NCBI GenBank assembly: GCA_050301235.1
Contig: JBNKZD010000276.1
Coordinates: 24,452-88,451, forward strand
Length of the DNA stretch: 64,000 nt
Source: JAFGIN01 sp050301235
GTDB taxonomy: Bacteria > Fibrobacterota > Chitinivibrionia > Chitinivibrionales > Chitinispirillaceae
Direction of reading: 5' to 3'
Positions within the stretch are counted from its first letter, which is position 1, and every line of letters begins with the position of its first letter. This document shows positions 52,788 to 61,532 of this stretch, in pieces. Under the pieces are notes generated by a model, which worked only from the letters and a program-made list of their open reading frames with translations, was not told the DNA's origin and did no database searches. The translations under genes and the position numbers were made by a program.

Positions 52788-54950
52788 ATGAAACGCACTC
52801 TCCACCCACTTCCGTTTTTGCTTTTTTTCTTTATTGCTCTTGTCGGCACAAATCTGACTGTTGCGCAAACTGAAGAGAAAAAATTAACAATCGATGTTAA
52901 AGATACTGATATCAAGGATGTAATCAGAATTATATCCAAAGGGTATGATATCAATATACTTCTCGATCAGGATGTTTCCGGGAAAGTCACGCTGCACCTT
53001 GTTGACGTACCAATCATGGAAGGTTTACGAAGCATCGCTGCATCCAATGGCCTTGAAGTCATCCAGGATGGTGCCGTTTTTAAAATAAAGAAAACCTCCG
53101 GTGAAAAGCGTTCGATGATCCGTTATGCAAACGATAAGCTCACGGTTGATGTACAGAATATGGATGTCAAGGAGTTTCTCAAAGAGCTTTCATCAAAAAC
53201 AGCGGTCAGCATTGTTCCTGATGCTAAAGTTGATGGGAAAGTTACCGGGAAGCTCTATGAAGTGTCTCTTGATGACGGGATACGTGCGATACTTGAAGGT
53301 AACGGATTTAAAATAACACGACGAAGAAACATCTATCAGGTGGAAACCAACGAAACAACACCTGCAAATTCCGGCGTGGGCATGCGTTATAACAACGCGA
53401 GATCTTCAGGTGGATCAAAATTCCGTGTAGAATACAATGATGGCAAGATCACGCTCGATGTTTCCAACGGCGATCTGGAAGATGTCATCCGCTCAATAGC
53501 TGAGCAGAGTGAAGCTGAAATTGTTACCTATGGCAGTCTTAAAAGCGAAATTAACGCGAAACTCAATGATGTACCACTTACTGAAGCGCTTGCGTTGCTT
53601 CTTGGGGGAACACGCTTTACATTCGTGCAGAAAGATAATGTCTTACTTATTGGTGATCGTAATACGGCTACACCATCTGGTCAGGCGCTCTCAAAATCAG
53701 AACTTATCCATTTGCGCCATATAAAAGCGGATAACATACCGGCAATTCTTCCAAAAGATATTCCCACAACAAATGTACGGGTGATCAAGGAACAGAATGC
53801 ACTGCTCATTTCCGGTACTTCTGAGGATATTGTTCAGGCCAGAGAGTTTCTTAAAACGATTGACATCCCTACCCCACAGGTGCGAATCGATGCTGTCATC
53901 GTTGAATTCAAAGACAATCTGGATAAAGAATTCGGCATCCGCACCGGCAGGGTACCTGCACTCAAAGACAGCTCTTATGTGATCACACCATTTCCCGAAC
54001 ATTCCTACTATAAAGGTTATCAGCACTTTGAACTTGGCATGAGCGGAAAATTTATCAGGGAGCTCTGGAATGGAATGTTTCCAAAAAACATGAGTTTTAT
54101 TAAAAAAGTCTTTTCTGAAGATTTCTGGGCAATATTGCGTTTTCTTGAAACCCAGGATAAAGCAAAAGTCCTCGCACAACCCTCCATTCTAACTCTTAAC
54201 GGAAACAAAGCATCGATCGATGTCAGCGAAACACAGTATTTTAAAGTGACTACCGGTGTAAACGAGAATCTTACATCACGTTTTCAACCGATTAAATTCG
54301 GTATTCAGCTTGACATCGTCCCATGGATTTCGCAAAGTGGACAGATCACTGCAGAAATTACTCCGAATGTCTCTAACTCAGAAAAAACCAATAATGAAGG
54401 GTATCCCAACGTTTCGACACGCTCAATTACAACCACTGTACGGCTTAACGATGGTGAAACACTGGTACTTGGTGGTCTTGTAAAGAATCAGGAAACTGCG
54501 TTCAACTATAAAATTCCGATTCTTGGCGATTTACCAATTTTAGGAATATTTTTTAAACATTCCGGAAAGACCCGCACAAAATCAAATCTGGTAGTATTTA
54601 TTACCCCTCACATAGTTACCGACAATCAGCACATCGATCTTGAACGGGAAATTGAAAAATATGATCTTCATGATAAAAATATTATCGAGAAGAAAATTTA
54701 CAAAGGTATCCAAAAAATTGGCAAACGTATTTCCGGTTCATCAGACGAAAAAGACAAGGTCTCTGATTCAACACTGATAAATGACAGTGACACAAGCACT
54801 GTATCCGAAGATAAGCCGATTGTACCTTCTCCCGCGACCAATGAAACTTCTGCATCACAGGAACAGGTGAATGCTGCAACGGTAGCAGAGAAAAATAAAC
54901 GTGATACTCAACCTGAGGACCAACAGGACTCCGCGACACAGCAGAAATGA
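52788..54950 (+). CDS. Outer-membrane secretin (GspD/PilQ family)
   Basis: 720 aa with signal peptide to VAQ. Three STN/N-type domains in a row (about 30-100, 100-190, 205-290), an N1-like domain, then the secretin barrel with VLAQPSILTLNGNKASI, PWISQSGQITAEITPNVSN, and RLNDGETLVLGGLVKNQET. The C-terminal ~100 residues are Ser/Thr/Glu-rich, low complexity. Forms the gated outer-membrane pore of the machine. 5 bp after GspE. Confidence 0.93.
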   Translation: MKRTLHPLPFLLFFFIALVGTNLTVAQTEEKKLTIDVKDTDIKDVIRIISKGYDINILLDQDVSGKVTLHLVDVPIMEGLRSIAASNGLEVIQDGAVFKIKKTSGEKRSMIRYANDKLTVDVQNMDVKEFLKELSSKTAVSIVPDAKVDGKVTGKLYEVSLDDGIRAILEGNGFKITRRRNIYQVETNETTPANSGVGMRYNNARSSGGSKFRVEYNDGKITLDVSNGDLEDVIRSIAEQSEAEIVTYGSLKSEINAKLNDVPLTEALALLLGGTRFTFVQKDNVLLIGDRNTATPSGQALSKSELIHLRHIKADNIPAILPKDIPTTNVRVIKEQNALLISGTSEDIVQAREFLKTIDIPTPQVRIDAVIVEFKDNLDKEFGIRTGRVPALKDSSYVITPFPEHSYYKGYQHFELGMSGKFIRELWNGMFPKNMSFIKKVFSEDFWAILRFLETQDKAKVLAQPSILTLNGNKASIDVSETQYFKVTTGVNENLTSRFQPIKFGIQLDIVPWISQSGQITAEITPNVSNSEKTNNEGYPNVSTRSITTTVRLNDGETLVLGGLVKNQETAFNYKIPILGDLPILGIFFKHSGKTRTKSNLVVFITPHIVTDNQHIDLEREIEKYDLHDKNIIEKKIYKGIQKIGKRISGSSDEKDKVSDSTLINDSDTSTVSEDKPIVPSPATNETSASQEQVNAATVAEKNKRDTQPEDQQDSATQQK

Positions 54951-54960
54951 AAGAAAAAAT

Positions 54961-56184
54961 ATGAATACATTTCATGGAATTACTGCTACGTCAGAGGGAA
55001 CGTATGTACACGTTACAGCGGTCAAAACAAAATCCGGCTGGAAACTGACTGGTAAGAGACGCTGGCAGATCGGGGACCTGCTTAAAAATTCTCTACTGTT
55101 TACAAAACTGATCAATCTTGGTATTGAATGCAAATGGATCCGTTCTTTGCCGGATGATTTCACCCATCTGGTCACCTCTTCTGAGAGCTCGTATCTTTCG
55201 CCATGTATTCATCAGTCGCATTTGAAATTCCATACCCGGTATCTCGAAAAGAACCTTAACCAATGCTATCCGGATGATGCGTTTCTTTGCACAATACCAC
55301 TCTATTCAGCAGCAACTGCATCTCCAGATTCTTTTATCTCTATTTTCAAAGATGACAATCTCCTGAAAATTGGTATTATCTGTAACAGGAAGCTTTCAGC
55401 CGTTTTCACTCTCCCCTCGCTGCTGTTTGGTCAGCTGAGCGGATATCTCGAAAGGATCCGTCGTTACTGGAATACGATAGCATTCAAGGAGGGTTTCCCA
55501 TCGGTTGTATATACAATTAACAATCAGGATATCCACCCCGGAGAACAGTTTTCACTTAAAAACATTCCGGTTCCGACAAGTGATACAGCAGAAATTAAAG
55601 CTTTTGGTGTCGCACTCTGCTCGCTTGATCAGGTTGTACCATCGCTTTACGGACCAACAAAAACCAGTAATTCCCGATTTTTCAGAACAGCAGTATATGC
55701 CCTTTCTGCAGGCCTGGTGATTTGTGGTCTTATTACAACCGGATACATCTATTTTGATATATTTACTAAAAAACAGGCTCTCCATAACTGTGAAATCGAA
55801 TATAAAAACATTCTAAATAACAACAATGAAATCAGAACGCTCACTGCAACCGGAGAATCGCTTGCAAAAAAAATTCTGCGGATTCAGAAATTTGCAGCAA
55901 CTCCAACACAATGGAACCGTTTTCTTGAGTTGATCGGATCAATACGCCCGGGAACTCTCCATTTTGACCGTTTTGCATCAGAACAGCGTTCTGAAAGCAG
56001 GAACACTATTTTGATCGCGCTCACAGGTTGGGCTGATACAGAAACGACCGTTACCAATTTCATTCAAAAACTGAATAAACCTGACTTTGTCAGTAATGTA
56101 TCATTGTCAACACTTGAACGAGATAAAAAACTTAACAAGATCAGATTTAAATTATTATGCAGCGTAACATTATCGGGCAACTGA
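54961..56184 (+). CDS. Pilus assembly protein with PilM/GspL-like and PilN-like parts
   Basis: 407 aa from ATG 54961; an upstream start in the secretin end would add 20 unrelated residues. The first ~255 residues resemble a degenerate actin-like PilM/GspL domain. Then one membrane helix (RTAVYALSAGLVICGLITTG) and a PilN-like periplasmic region (LGSIRPGTLHFDRF-type block). This looks like a fused PilM-PilN, as in GspL. Overlaps PilO by 28 bp. Confidence 0.78.
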   Translation: MNTFHGITATSEGTYVHVTAVKTKSGWKLTGKRRWQIGDLLKNSLLFTKLINLGIECKWIRSLPDDFTHLVTSSESSYLSPCIHQSHLKFHTRYLEKNLNQCYPDDAFLCTIPLYSAATASPDSFISIFKDDNLLKIGIICNRKLSAVFTLPSLLFGQLSGYLERIRRYWNTIAFKEGFPSVVYTINNQDIHPGEQFSLKNIPVPTSDTAEIKAFGVALCSLDQVVPSLYGPTKTSNSRFFRTAVYALSAGLVICGLITTGYIYFDIFTKKQALHNCEIEYKNILNNNNEIRTLTATGESLAKKILRIQKFAATPTQWNRFLELIGSIRPGTLHFDRFASEQRSESRNTILIALTGWADTETTVTNFIQKLNKPDFVSNVSLSTLERDKKLNKIRFKLLCSVTLSGN

Positions 56185-56714
56185 ACTCGGAAGCTCTACC
56201 AATATTTACACTCTGTCTTGCACTGCTCATAACAGCATCACTGCTGAACTATATGATCGTGCCTCAGTGGCATGAAGCTCAGAAGGTCAGCACTGAACTC
56301 AAAAAATACAAAGCGCTTATTTCCTCAGAAAATGGTTTTGCTCAAATTAAAAGTGAAATCGAATCAAAAAACAGACATTTGATCGAAAAACTGGATACAA
56401 TCTCCAATTCACTTTCCAATACACAGGATCTTGCAGGATACCTGGAACTGCTTATCACAAAAGGGAAAACGCATGATATCCGTTTTGTCAAAATGCAGCC
56501 ACAACCAGAGGTAAAAAACCAGGATTACACGTTCTTCCCCATACTGCTCGAAATGTCAACTACGTATAACTCTCTGGGCCACTTCATCTCATCACTCGAA
56601 AAACTACCCTACTACTTCAAAGTCGAACGGCTTGCAATAGAATCACGTGCATCAGGACGAATTGATGTAAAACTGATGGTTACCAGCATTATCCCGACAC
56701 GGGAGGAACAATGA
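56157..56714 (+). CDS. PilO/GspM-like pilus assembly protein
   Basis: 185 aa. One N-terminal helix (ALPIFTLCLALLITASLLNY), a coiled coil, and a ferredoxin-like fold with the segment YNSLGHFISSLEKLPYYFKV that marks PilO. Forms the inner-membrane alignment complex with the PilN-like protein. Both ends overlap neighbours (28 bp before, 4 bp after), so translation is coupled. Confidence 0.85.
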   Translation: MQRNIIGQLNSEALPIFTLCLALLITASLLNYMIVPQWHEAQKVSTELKKYKALISSENGFAQIKSEIESKNRHLIEKLDTISNSLSNTQDLAGYLELLITKGKTHDIRFVKMQPQPEVKNQDYTFFPILLEMSTTYNSLGHFISSLEKLPYYFKVERLAIESRASGRIDVKLMVTSIIPTREEQ

Positions 56715-57205
56715 ACGAATTACTTAGCAAGCCATACATCCTTCTCATTCTCTCTTTGATCTGCTGTGTGGGGACGTTTACACTTATATCCAGAATGTCC
56801 AATGAATTTATTCAATTTTCAGCGAAATCAACAGCGCACTCATCAAAGATTGAAAATGAGCGCTTTAAAATCATCGACATGGCTCTTAATGAGGTGGTTA
56901 ATCAACAATTTTCTAATTATGCAGGTGATTTCGAGAATCCATTTCAGAGCGGCCCGTCTAAGGCAAATCAGGCTTATGGAAACAGTCAGACAAAACCCAA
57001 AGAACCCGAACGCATACCTCTCACACTCAAGGGAATTCTCTCCAACGAGCGTCCACTTGCGATACTCGAGAATAACAATGGCCGCACATTCATCAGAGGT
57101 GTAGGCGACAGTGTCGAAAATCAACGTATATTGGCCATTTCAGGTTCAAAGGTCACTATACTTGATGGTAAAAGTAAATATGATATAGTAGTCAAAGAAG
57201 AGTAA
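56711..57205 (+). CDS. PilP/GspC-like protein
   Basis: 164 aa. One N-terminal helix, a disordered linker and a small C-terminal beta domain (LKGILSNERPLAILENNNGR, GVGDSVENQRILAIS), the shape of GspC/PilP homology regions that connect the inner complex to the secretin. Position between PilO and the minor pilins fits. Confidence 0.8.
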   Translation: MNELLSKPYILLILSLICCVGTFTLISRMSNEFIQFSAKSTAHSSKIENERFKIIDMALNEVVNQQFSNYAGDFENPFQSGPSKANQAYGNSQTKPKEPERIPLTLKGILSNERPLAILENNNGRTFIRGVGDSVENQRILAISGSKVTILDGKSKYDIVVKEE

Positions 57206-57219
57206 CAGGAGCTTTTTTC

Positions 57220-58680
57220 ATGCTCCAGTATATGAAACGATCAACGTTCTCAAATATATCCGGAAACGCCCTCCCACTCGTACTTTTCTTTTCAGCAATC
57301 GGCCTGATAATTATACTTTCCTACATTTCCCAGCAGCTGTTAATCGCCAAACCATCACTGTCATCTCAATCATCTACACAAGCGCTGTTTAATGCACGAA
57401 GCGGGATCTATAAAGCATTTGACATCATTACCAATGGTACAAATACTGATACACTGGCAACAATTGAAGCAAAATCGTGGGGCGATGACCTCCTTAAACC
57501 AGATTCACAGCAATCAGAAGATGAATTCGATGAGACACCTAAGGAGTTGAGCTTATATGCAAACGATTCATTTGGTAATTGTGAAATTACATTGATTCCC
57601 TACGGGAGCTTTTATGAGCTGAAAAGCGCAGGTATATTTGGAACCTGTAAACGGACAGTGACTGCACATCTTGGTGGAAAAATTCCGGCATATCCTGATA
57701 CGGTTTGCATTCTGATGAATGCTCTGCCCTGGGAAGGGAGTGATCCCCGGGGGACGGTTGTAAATAATCCAATCCAGGATTCCACATCAAATTCAAAATC
57801 GCTGGAAAAACTTCTTTCCGATTACAATGAAGTACTTCAGGTATTTGACACACTCCTTCCCCAGCAGCCACTCAACATCTTTGGCTCACGGGATCTCAAT
57901 AAAATCAAGGATACGATCAACGGAGATTGCACCATCGATGGGCGAACTTCAAAATGCAGCTGGAATGAGCAGAGGACTCTCTATATAAATGGTAAACTCA
58001 CCATTATCGGTGATGTAAAGATTCAGAATGTATCATTTGTCGTTGCCGATGATATCATTTTTTCGGAAGGAGCATCGATCAAAAACGCATCGGTGTATAC
58101 ATCAAGAGGCTTATTTATCGAAAATAACTCATCATTCAGTGGTGATGCTATTGCGTTACGCAGTATCGCTGTTTACGATGAAGCAACCGTTCTCAATAAG
58201 AGTTCACTGGTTGTTGCCGGTACCTCAACCAGCAGCAGTCCCATTTCAGAAGCAGCACCGACTGATAGCAGCACTGTTCCAGATCGTTCCACCACCACTA
58301 AGAGTAAAAAAGATTCGCTTAAATATGCCATTTATATAGAAAATCGTGCGATTATCGATGGCGTCTGCATAGCGTTGGGAACTCCCGGTTCGGTGAAAAC
58401 AGGTCCGGAAACGAAAGTGACCGGAATCATCTGGGCAAAAAATCAGGTGTGTCATCAGGGCTTGATGGAAGGGTGTATCAAAGCCGGGAGAATGATCGAT
58501 TGCTCTGTTCCCGATGTATCAAATCTGCCAACGATCTCGCCCGGAGAAAAACAACCAGCTCCGCAACCTGCAGGAAGTAATAGTATGACAGGCTCGATAA
58601 AACCACTGGAAACCATAGCTCAATATAAAGTCCCATGTTTTACTGATGATCTTGCAATAATAGAATGGAAAGAGGAATGA
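57220..58680 (+). CDS. Large minor-pilin-like protein (PilX/GspK-type position)
   Basis: 486 aa with one N-terminal membrane helix (LPLVLFFSAIGLIIILSYIS) but no clear GFT-type prepilin cleavage site. The rest is beta-rich with helical turns, including an IKNASVYTSRGLFIENNSSF stretch that reads like a right-handed beta-helix, and a Ser/Thr-rich segment. It may be a surface-exposed tip protein of the pilus. AGGAG before the ATG. Confidence 0.7.
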   Translation: MLQYMKRSTFSNISGNALPLVLFFSAIGLIIILSYISQQLLIAKPSLSSQSSTQALFNARSGIYKAFDIITNGTNTDTLATIEAKSWGDDLLKPDSQQSEDEFDETPKELSLYANDSFGNCEITLIPYGSFYELKSAGIFGTCKRTVTAHLGGKIPAYPDTVCILMNALPWEGSDPRGTVVNNPIQDSTSNSKSLEKLLSDYNEVLQVFDTLLPQQPLNIFGSRDLNKIKDTINGDCTIDGRTSKCSWNEQRTLYINGKLTIIGDVKIQNVSFVVADDIIFSEGASIKNASVYTSRGLFIENNSSFSGDAIALRSIAVYDEATVLNKSSLVVAGTSTSSSPISEAAPTDSSTVPDRSTTTKSKKDSLKYAIYIENRAIIDGVCIALGTPGSVKTGPETKVTGIIWAKNQVCHQGLMEGCIKAGRMIDCSVPDVSNLPTISPGEKQPAPQPAGSNSMTGSIKPLETIAQYKVPCFTDDLAIIEWKEE

Positions 58681-59111
58681 TTACTACCAGCAGACAGTCA
58701 CGACTTGTCAAAAAGGGCATACAGCATAATTGCAGCGGATTTACTGTCCTTGAAGTGATCATTGCAGTGTTTATATTTGGCTGTATCTCTGCAGCGCTGG
58801 TTAAAACCATGATTACTGCCGATCGTATCAGAGGACGATCTGCATTTATTTCCGATTCGGTAATGCTTGCACAAAACGAAGTTGAACGATTGAGGAATGC
58901 CGCAAGTTTCAAAACAGAGGTGCTTGATTGTACCTATGTTGCAACAATCAATCAGAAAGAGTATGATATCGAGCGCCGTATTATCTCAAGTGAATATGAA
59001 TATTTACAGTCAAAAAAGAATACTATTCCGGAAATTGAATTAGCAATCAAACCTGCTAATTCTGATAGTGGATTTGTATATTATCGATTTCTTCAGGGAT
59101 TTACCTGGTAA
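58677..59111 (+). CDS. Type IV prepilin-like protein (GspI/PilV type)
   Basis: 144 aa from the ATG overlapping the previous stop (ATGA at 58677-58680). Prepilin cleavage motif CSGFTVLEVIIA, a hydrophobic helix, then a short globular part. A long 22-residue leader precedes the cut site. Minor pseudopilin by size and position. Confidence 0.85.
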   Translation: MITTSRQSRLVKKGIQHNCSGFTVLEVIIAVFIFGCISAALVKTMITADRIRGRSAFISDSVMLAQNEVERLRNAASFKTEVLDCTYVATINQKEYDIERRIISSEYEYLQSKKNTIPEIELAIKPANSDSGFVYYRFLQGFTW

Positions 59112-59115
59112 CTAT

Positions 59116-59712
59116 ATGAAACAAACTAATGATATACCATCACAACCAGTTACGACACCAGATGCCTGTAACAGGGTTCGTTTACTGTATAAACTCATGT
59201 ACAAAAACATCATTTCACCAGTACAATCCCAAAAGGGCGTTACCCTTATCGAACTAATTGTCGCACTTGCCATGACCGCAACACTTTCAATATCTGTCTA
59301 CTATTTCTGGAACCATATCAACCGCCACACTACAACCTACACCGACAAAGCCCTCTTTTCAAAAGAAGCAAACAGAATCATCACATCGATTATCACTCAG
59401 ATTCGAAGCGCTAAGGAGGTAATCACCTTTGATTATAACACAATCAACTTCATATCTAAAAACGGGGATACCCTTGCCTACAGGTACGATGGCGACAGTC
59501 TATTTCTTAACGACCGCAGTCTCTCATTAATCAGCAAAGACGCAAGAATCTCACAGTTCGAAATTACAGATCTTAACGAATCGGTAAGTTCTGAGGCACG
59601 CTTTGCATATCTTGAGTTTACATTTTCGATGATCAGCGGGAAGAACGATACTGCTACCTATACGTTATCTGTAAACGTTCCGAAGCCTGCGGAGCGTACA
59701 AGTTTTTGGTAG
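59116..59712 (+). CDS. Type IV prepilin-like protein (GspJ/PilW type)
   Basis: 198 aa from ATG 59116. Prepilin motif QKGVTLIELIVALAMT after a long leader of about 40 residues, then a beta-rich globular domain. Last gene of the operon. No GspF/PilC, PilT, PilD or major pilin gene is in the run. Confidence 0.83.
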   Translation: MKQTNDIPSQPVTTPDACNRVRLLYKLMYKNIISPVQSQKGVTLIELIVALAMTATLSISVYYFWNHINRHTTTYTDKALFSKEANRIITSIITQIRSAKEVITFDYNTINFISKNGDTLAYRYDGDSLFLNDRSLSLISKDARISQFEITDLNESVSSEARFAYLEFTFSMISGKNDTATYTLSVNVPKPAERTSFW

Positions 59713-59746
59713 CAGATTTCCAGGTTCCCATTGTTTCGCATTCGCC

Positions 59747-59820
59747 TCACCCCACATTCGACTACGCTCAGTGCAACGCCTTAGTCCCCCTCTCCAACTA
59801 ATTGGAGAGGGGGAAAGAGC
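59747..59820. repeat. Hairpin repeat element, inverted copy
   Basis: CCCCCTCTCCAA (59787-59798) pairs perfectly with TTGGAGAGGGGG (59803-59814) around CTAA. With the upstream CGCCTCACCCC (59750-59760 region) this is the reverse-oriented version of the two repeats at 61233-61528. A 25-bp insertion separates the parts here. Confidence 0.7.
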
Positions 59821-59990
59821 CTTGAGAGAGATGTTCAGCAAACCGCTTGTCAAGTCACTTCCCCACCTTTCACTTGGCAGAAGTCTCATGGGTGTACTTG
59901 AGGAGTATTTTACTGAAGAAAAACTGCGGATCTGTTTTACATTCCAGATTGAATTCAGCATTATCATTCTATACCACTCACAACTTCTTT

Positions 59991-60025
59991 TTTTCGTGTA
60001 TTTTATGCTTTTCGTGGTTAAAATG
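59991..60025. repeat. Dispersed TTTCGTG-type repeat (copy 2)
   Basis: TTTTCGTGTATTTTATGCTTTTCGTGGTTAAAAT, close to the copy at 39341-39372 (shown in pieces there). It ends at the 3' end of the methyltransferase gene. Confidence 0.65.
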
Positions 60026-60027
60026 TC

Positions 60028-61188
60028 CTATCTTATCAGCTCCGTAACACACTCAATATGCTCAGTATGCGGAAACATATCAACAGGTTGAACAATTGAC
60101 AATTTAAACCGGGTGGACAACACTTTGAGATCCTCAGCAAGTGTCGAAGGATTACAGGACACATAGATGATCTTGCGGACTGATGAATTTATCAGCTCTT
60201 CGCATAACTGACGACCAATCCCCTTTCGCGGTGGATCGATTATGACCGTATCGTACTCCTTGCCGGTTAGACGCCTGTGTATCTGCGCTGCATCATCCCT
60301 GAACACTTTAACATTTTCAAGTTTGTTGAGACCTATGGAAACTTTAGCCGCTTCTACCGATTTGCCATTCTCCTCAACGCCATCGATACGCTTTACCTTC
60401 GATGCAACCCACTGGGTTATGCTCCCTATTCCGCAATAGAGATCAAGCACGGTACTGTCACTATCTACTCTATTTAGCACTTCGTTGTAAAGATTTGGTG
60501 TCTGGAACGGATTCACCTGAAAAAAGGTTGACAGTTCAACCTTAAATTTAAGATCTCCCAGTTTTTCCTTTAAATACGGTCTCCCCCATAACACTATCTC
60601 CTTATTTCCAAGCACCACATTGGTGGCTCGAGTATTGACATTCTGAATAATACCAACAACTCTGGCTGTTGATGGAAGCTTTTTCTGGATCGCATCGACC
60701 AGTGCTCCTGCAATGTTCCTGCTTCCCTCGATTCTATCACCATTTGTCACAAGCCCAAGCAGAATTTCCCCACTTGATGCACCTTTTCGGATAACCACAT
60801 GGCGAAGTAATCTGTACCCACTTGTTTCATCATATACAGAAACTCTGTATTTCACCGCCCAGTCACGTACACACCAGGCAACAGTGGAACAATCTCTGTC
60901 CTGTATTTTACATTCATGTTGATCGATGACATCATGTGAATCACGAGCATAGCACCCTAAAACATTTCGTTTGTTTTTACCTTTCCCCATAGTGCCAAAA
61001 GGCAACTGTACCTTATGACGATAAAAGAGATCAGGGATACTCTGGATTATTGGAGCAGTTTCAATCTTGAGTGGAGAAAAAACCGATGCAATGAAACTGT
61101 TTTTTTTCTCACACTGCTGCACGTAGGGAATATCAAGTGTTCCGCAGCCGCCGCATTTTGGGAAGTGTTTGCAGGTAATTGTTGTCAT
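60028..61188 (-). CDS. 23S rRNA (uracil-C5) methyltransferase, RlmD/TrmA family
   Basis: 386 aa. Four cysteines, C6, C12, C15 and C93, have the C-x5-C-x2-C-x77-C spacing of the RlmD 4Fe-4S site. The methyltransferase fold has LDLYCGIGS, DPPRKGIG and the catalytic-cysteine block YVSCNPSTLA; FFQVNPFQT also matches. The usual N-terminal TRAM domain is missing, so it is a short form. It sits between two copies of the hairpin repeat. Confidence 0.9.
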   Translation of the reverse strand: MTTITCKHFPKCGGCGTLDIPYVQQCEKKNSFIASVFSPLKIETAPIIQSIPDLFYRHKVQLPFGTMGKGKNKRNVLGCYARDSHDVIDQHECKIQDRDCSTVAWCVRDWAVKYRVSVYDETSGYRLLRHVVIRKGASSGEILLGLVTNGDRIEGSRNIAGALVDAIQKKLPSTARVVGIIQNVNTRATNVVLGNKEIVLWGRPYLKEKLGDLKFKVELSTFFQVNPFQTPNLYNEVLNRVDSDSTVLDLYCGIGSITQWVASKVKRIDGVEENGKSVEAAKVSIGLNKLENVKVFRDDAAQIHRRLTGKEYDTVIIDPPRKGIGRQLCEELINSSVRKIIYVSCNPSTLAEDLKVLSTRFKLSIVQPVDMFPHTEHIECVTELIR

Positions 61189-61232
61189 TGGTCCTTTTGG
61201 TGGTTACTGTTACTTAAAAAACTCTGAATTCG

Positions 61233-61528
61233 CGAATTTCTCCCCGCCTCTCTCCCCGCCTCTCTCCACCCTGTGGAGAAAGGGGGCTCTACGCATTTCT
61301 TCTCTTCCTTCCCCCTCTCCATTCACTAATGGAGAGGGGGATCAAGGGGGTGAGGCGATCGCGAAGAATGAGAATTCTATAGTCTCGCATTCTTCTCCTC
61401 GCCTCTCTCCCCAACCCTCTCTCCACCCTGTGGAGAAAGGGGGCTCTATGCATTCTTCTCTTCTTTCCCCCTCTCCATTCACCAATGGAGAGGGGGACCG
61501 AGGGGGTGAGGCGATCGCGGAAAAAGCG
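61233..61528. repeat. Tandem hairpin repeat, two copies of about 157 bp
   Basis: A block with CTCTCCACCCTGTGGAGAAA and a CCCCCTCTCCATT / AATGGAGAGGGGG hairpin is repeated with an offset of 157 bp (for example 61262 and 61419). Each copy ends in GGGGTGAGGCGATCGCG. The hairpins at 61311-61340 and 61468-61497 match the one at 59787-59814. Open frames across it are translation noise. Confidence 0.75.
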
Positions 61529-61532
61529 TAAA

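Noticed and set aside
61340..61515. GCGATCGC as the cyanobacterial HIP1 repeat
   Set aside because: It occurs only inside the hairpin repeat copies, and the gene content is not cyanobacterial.
61169..61531. 120-codon frame across the tandem hairpin repeats
   Set aside because: The residues are a translation of the repeat (two near-identical halves), not a gene.
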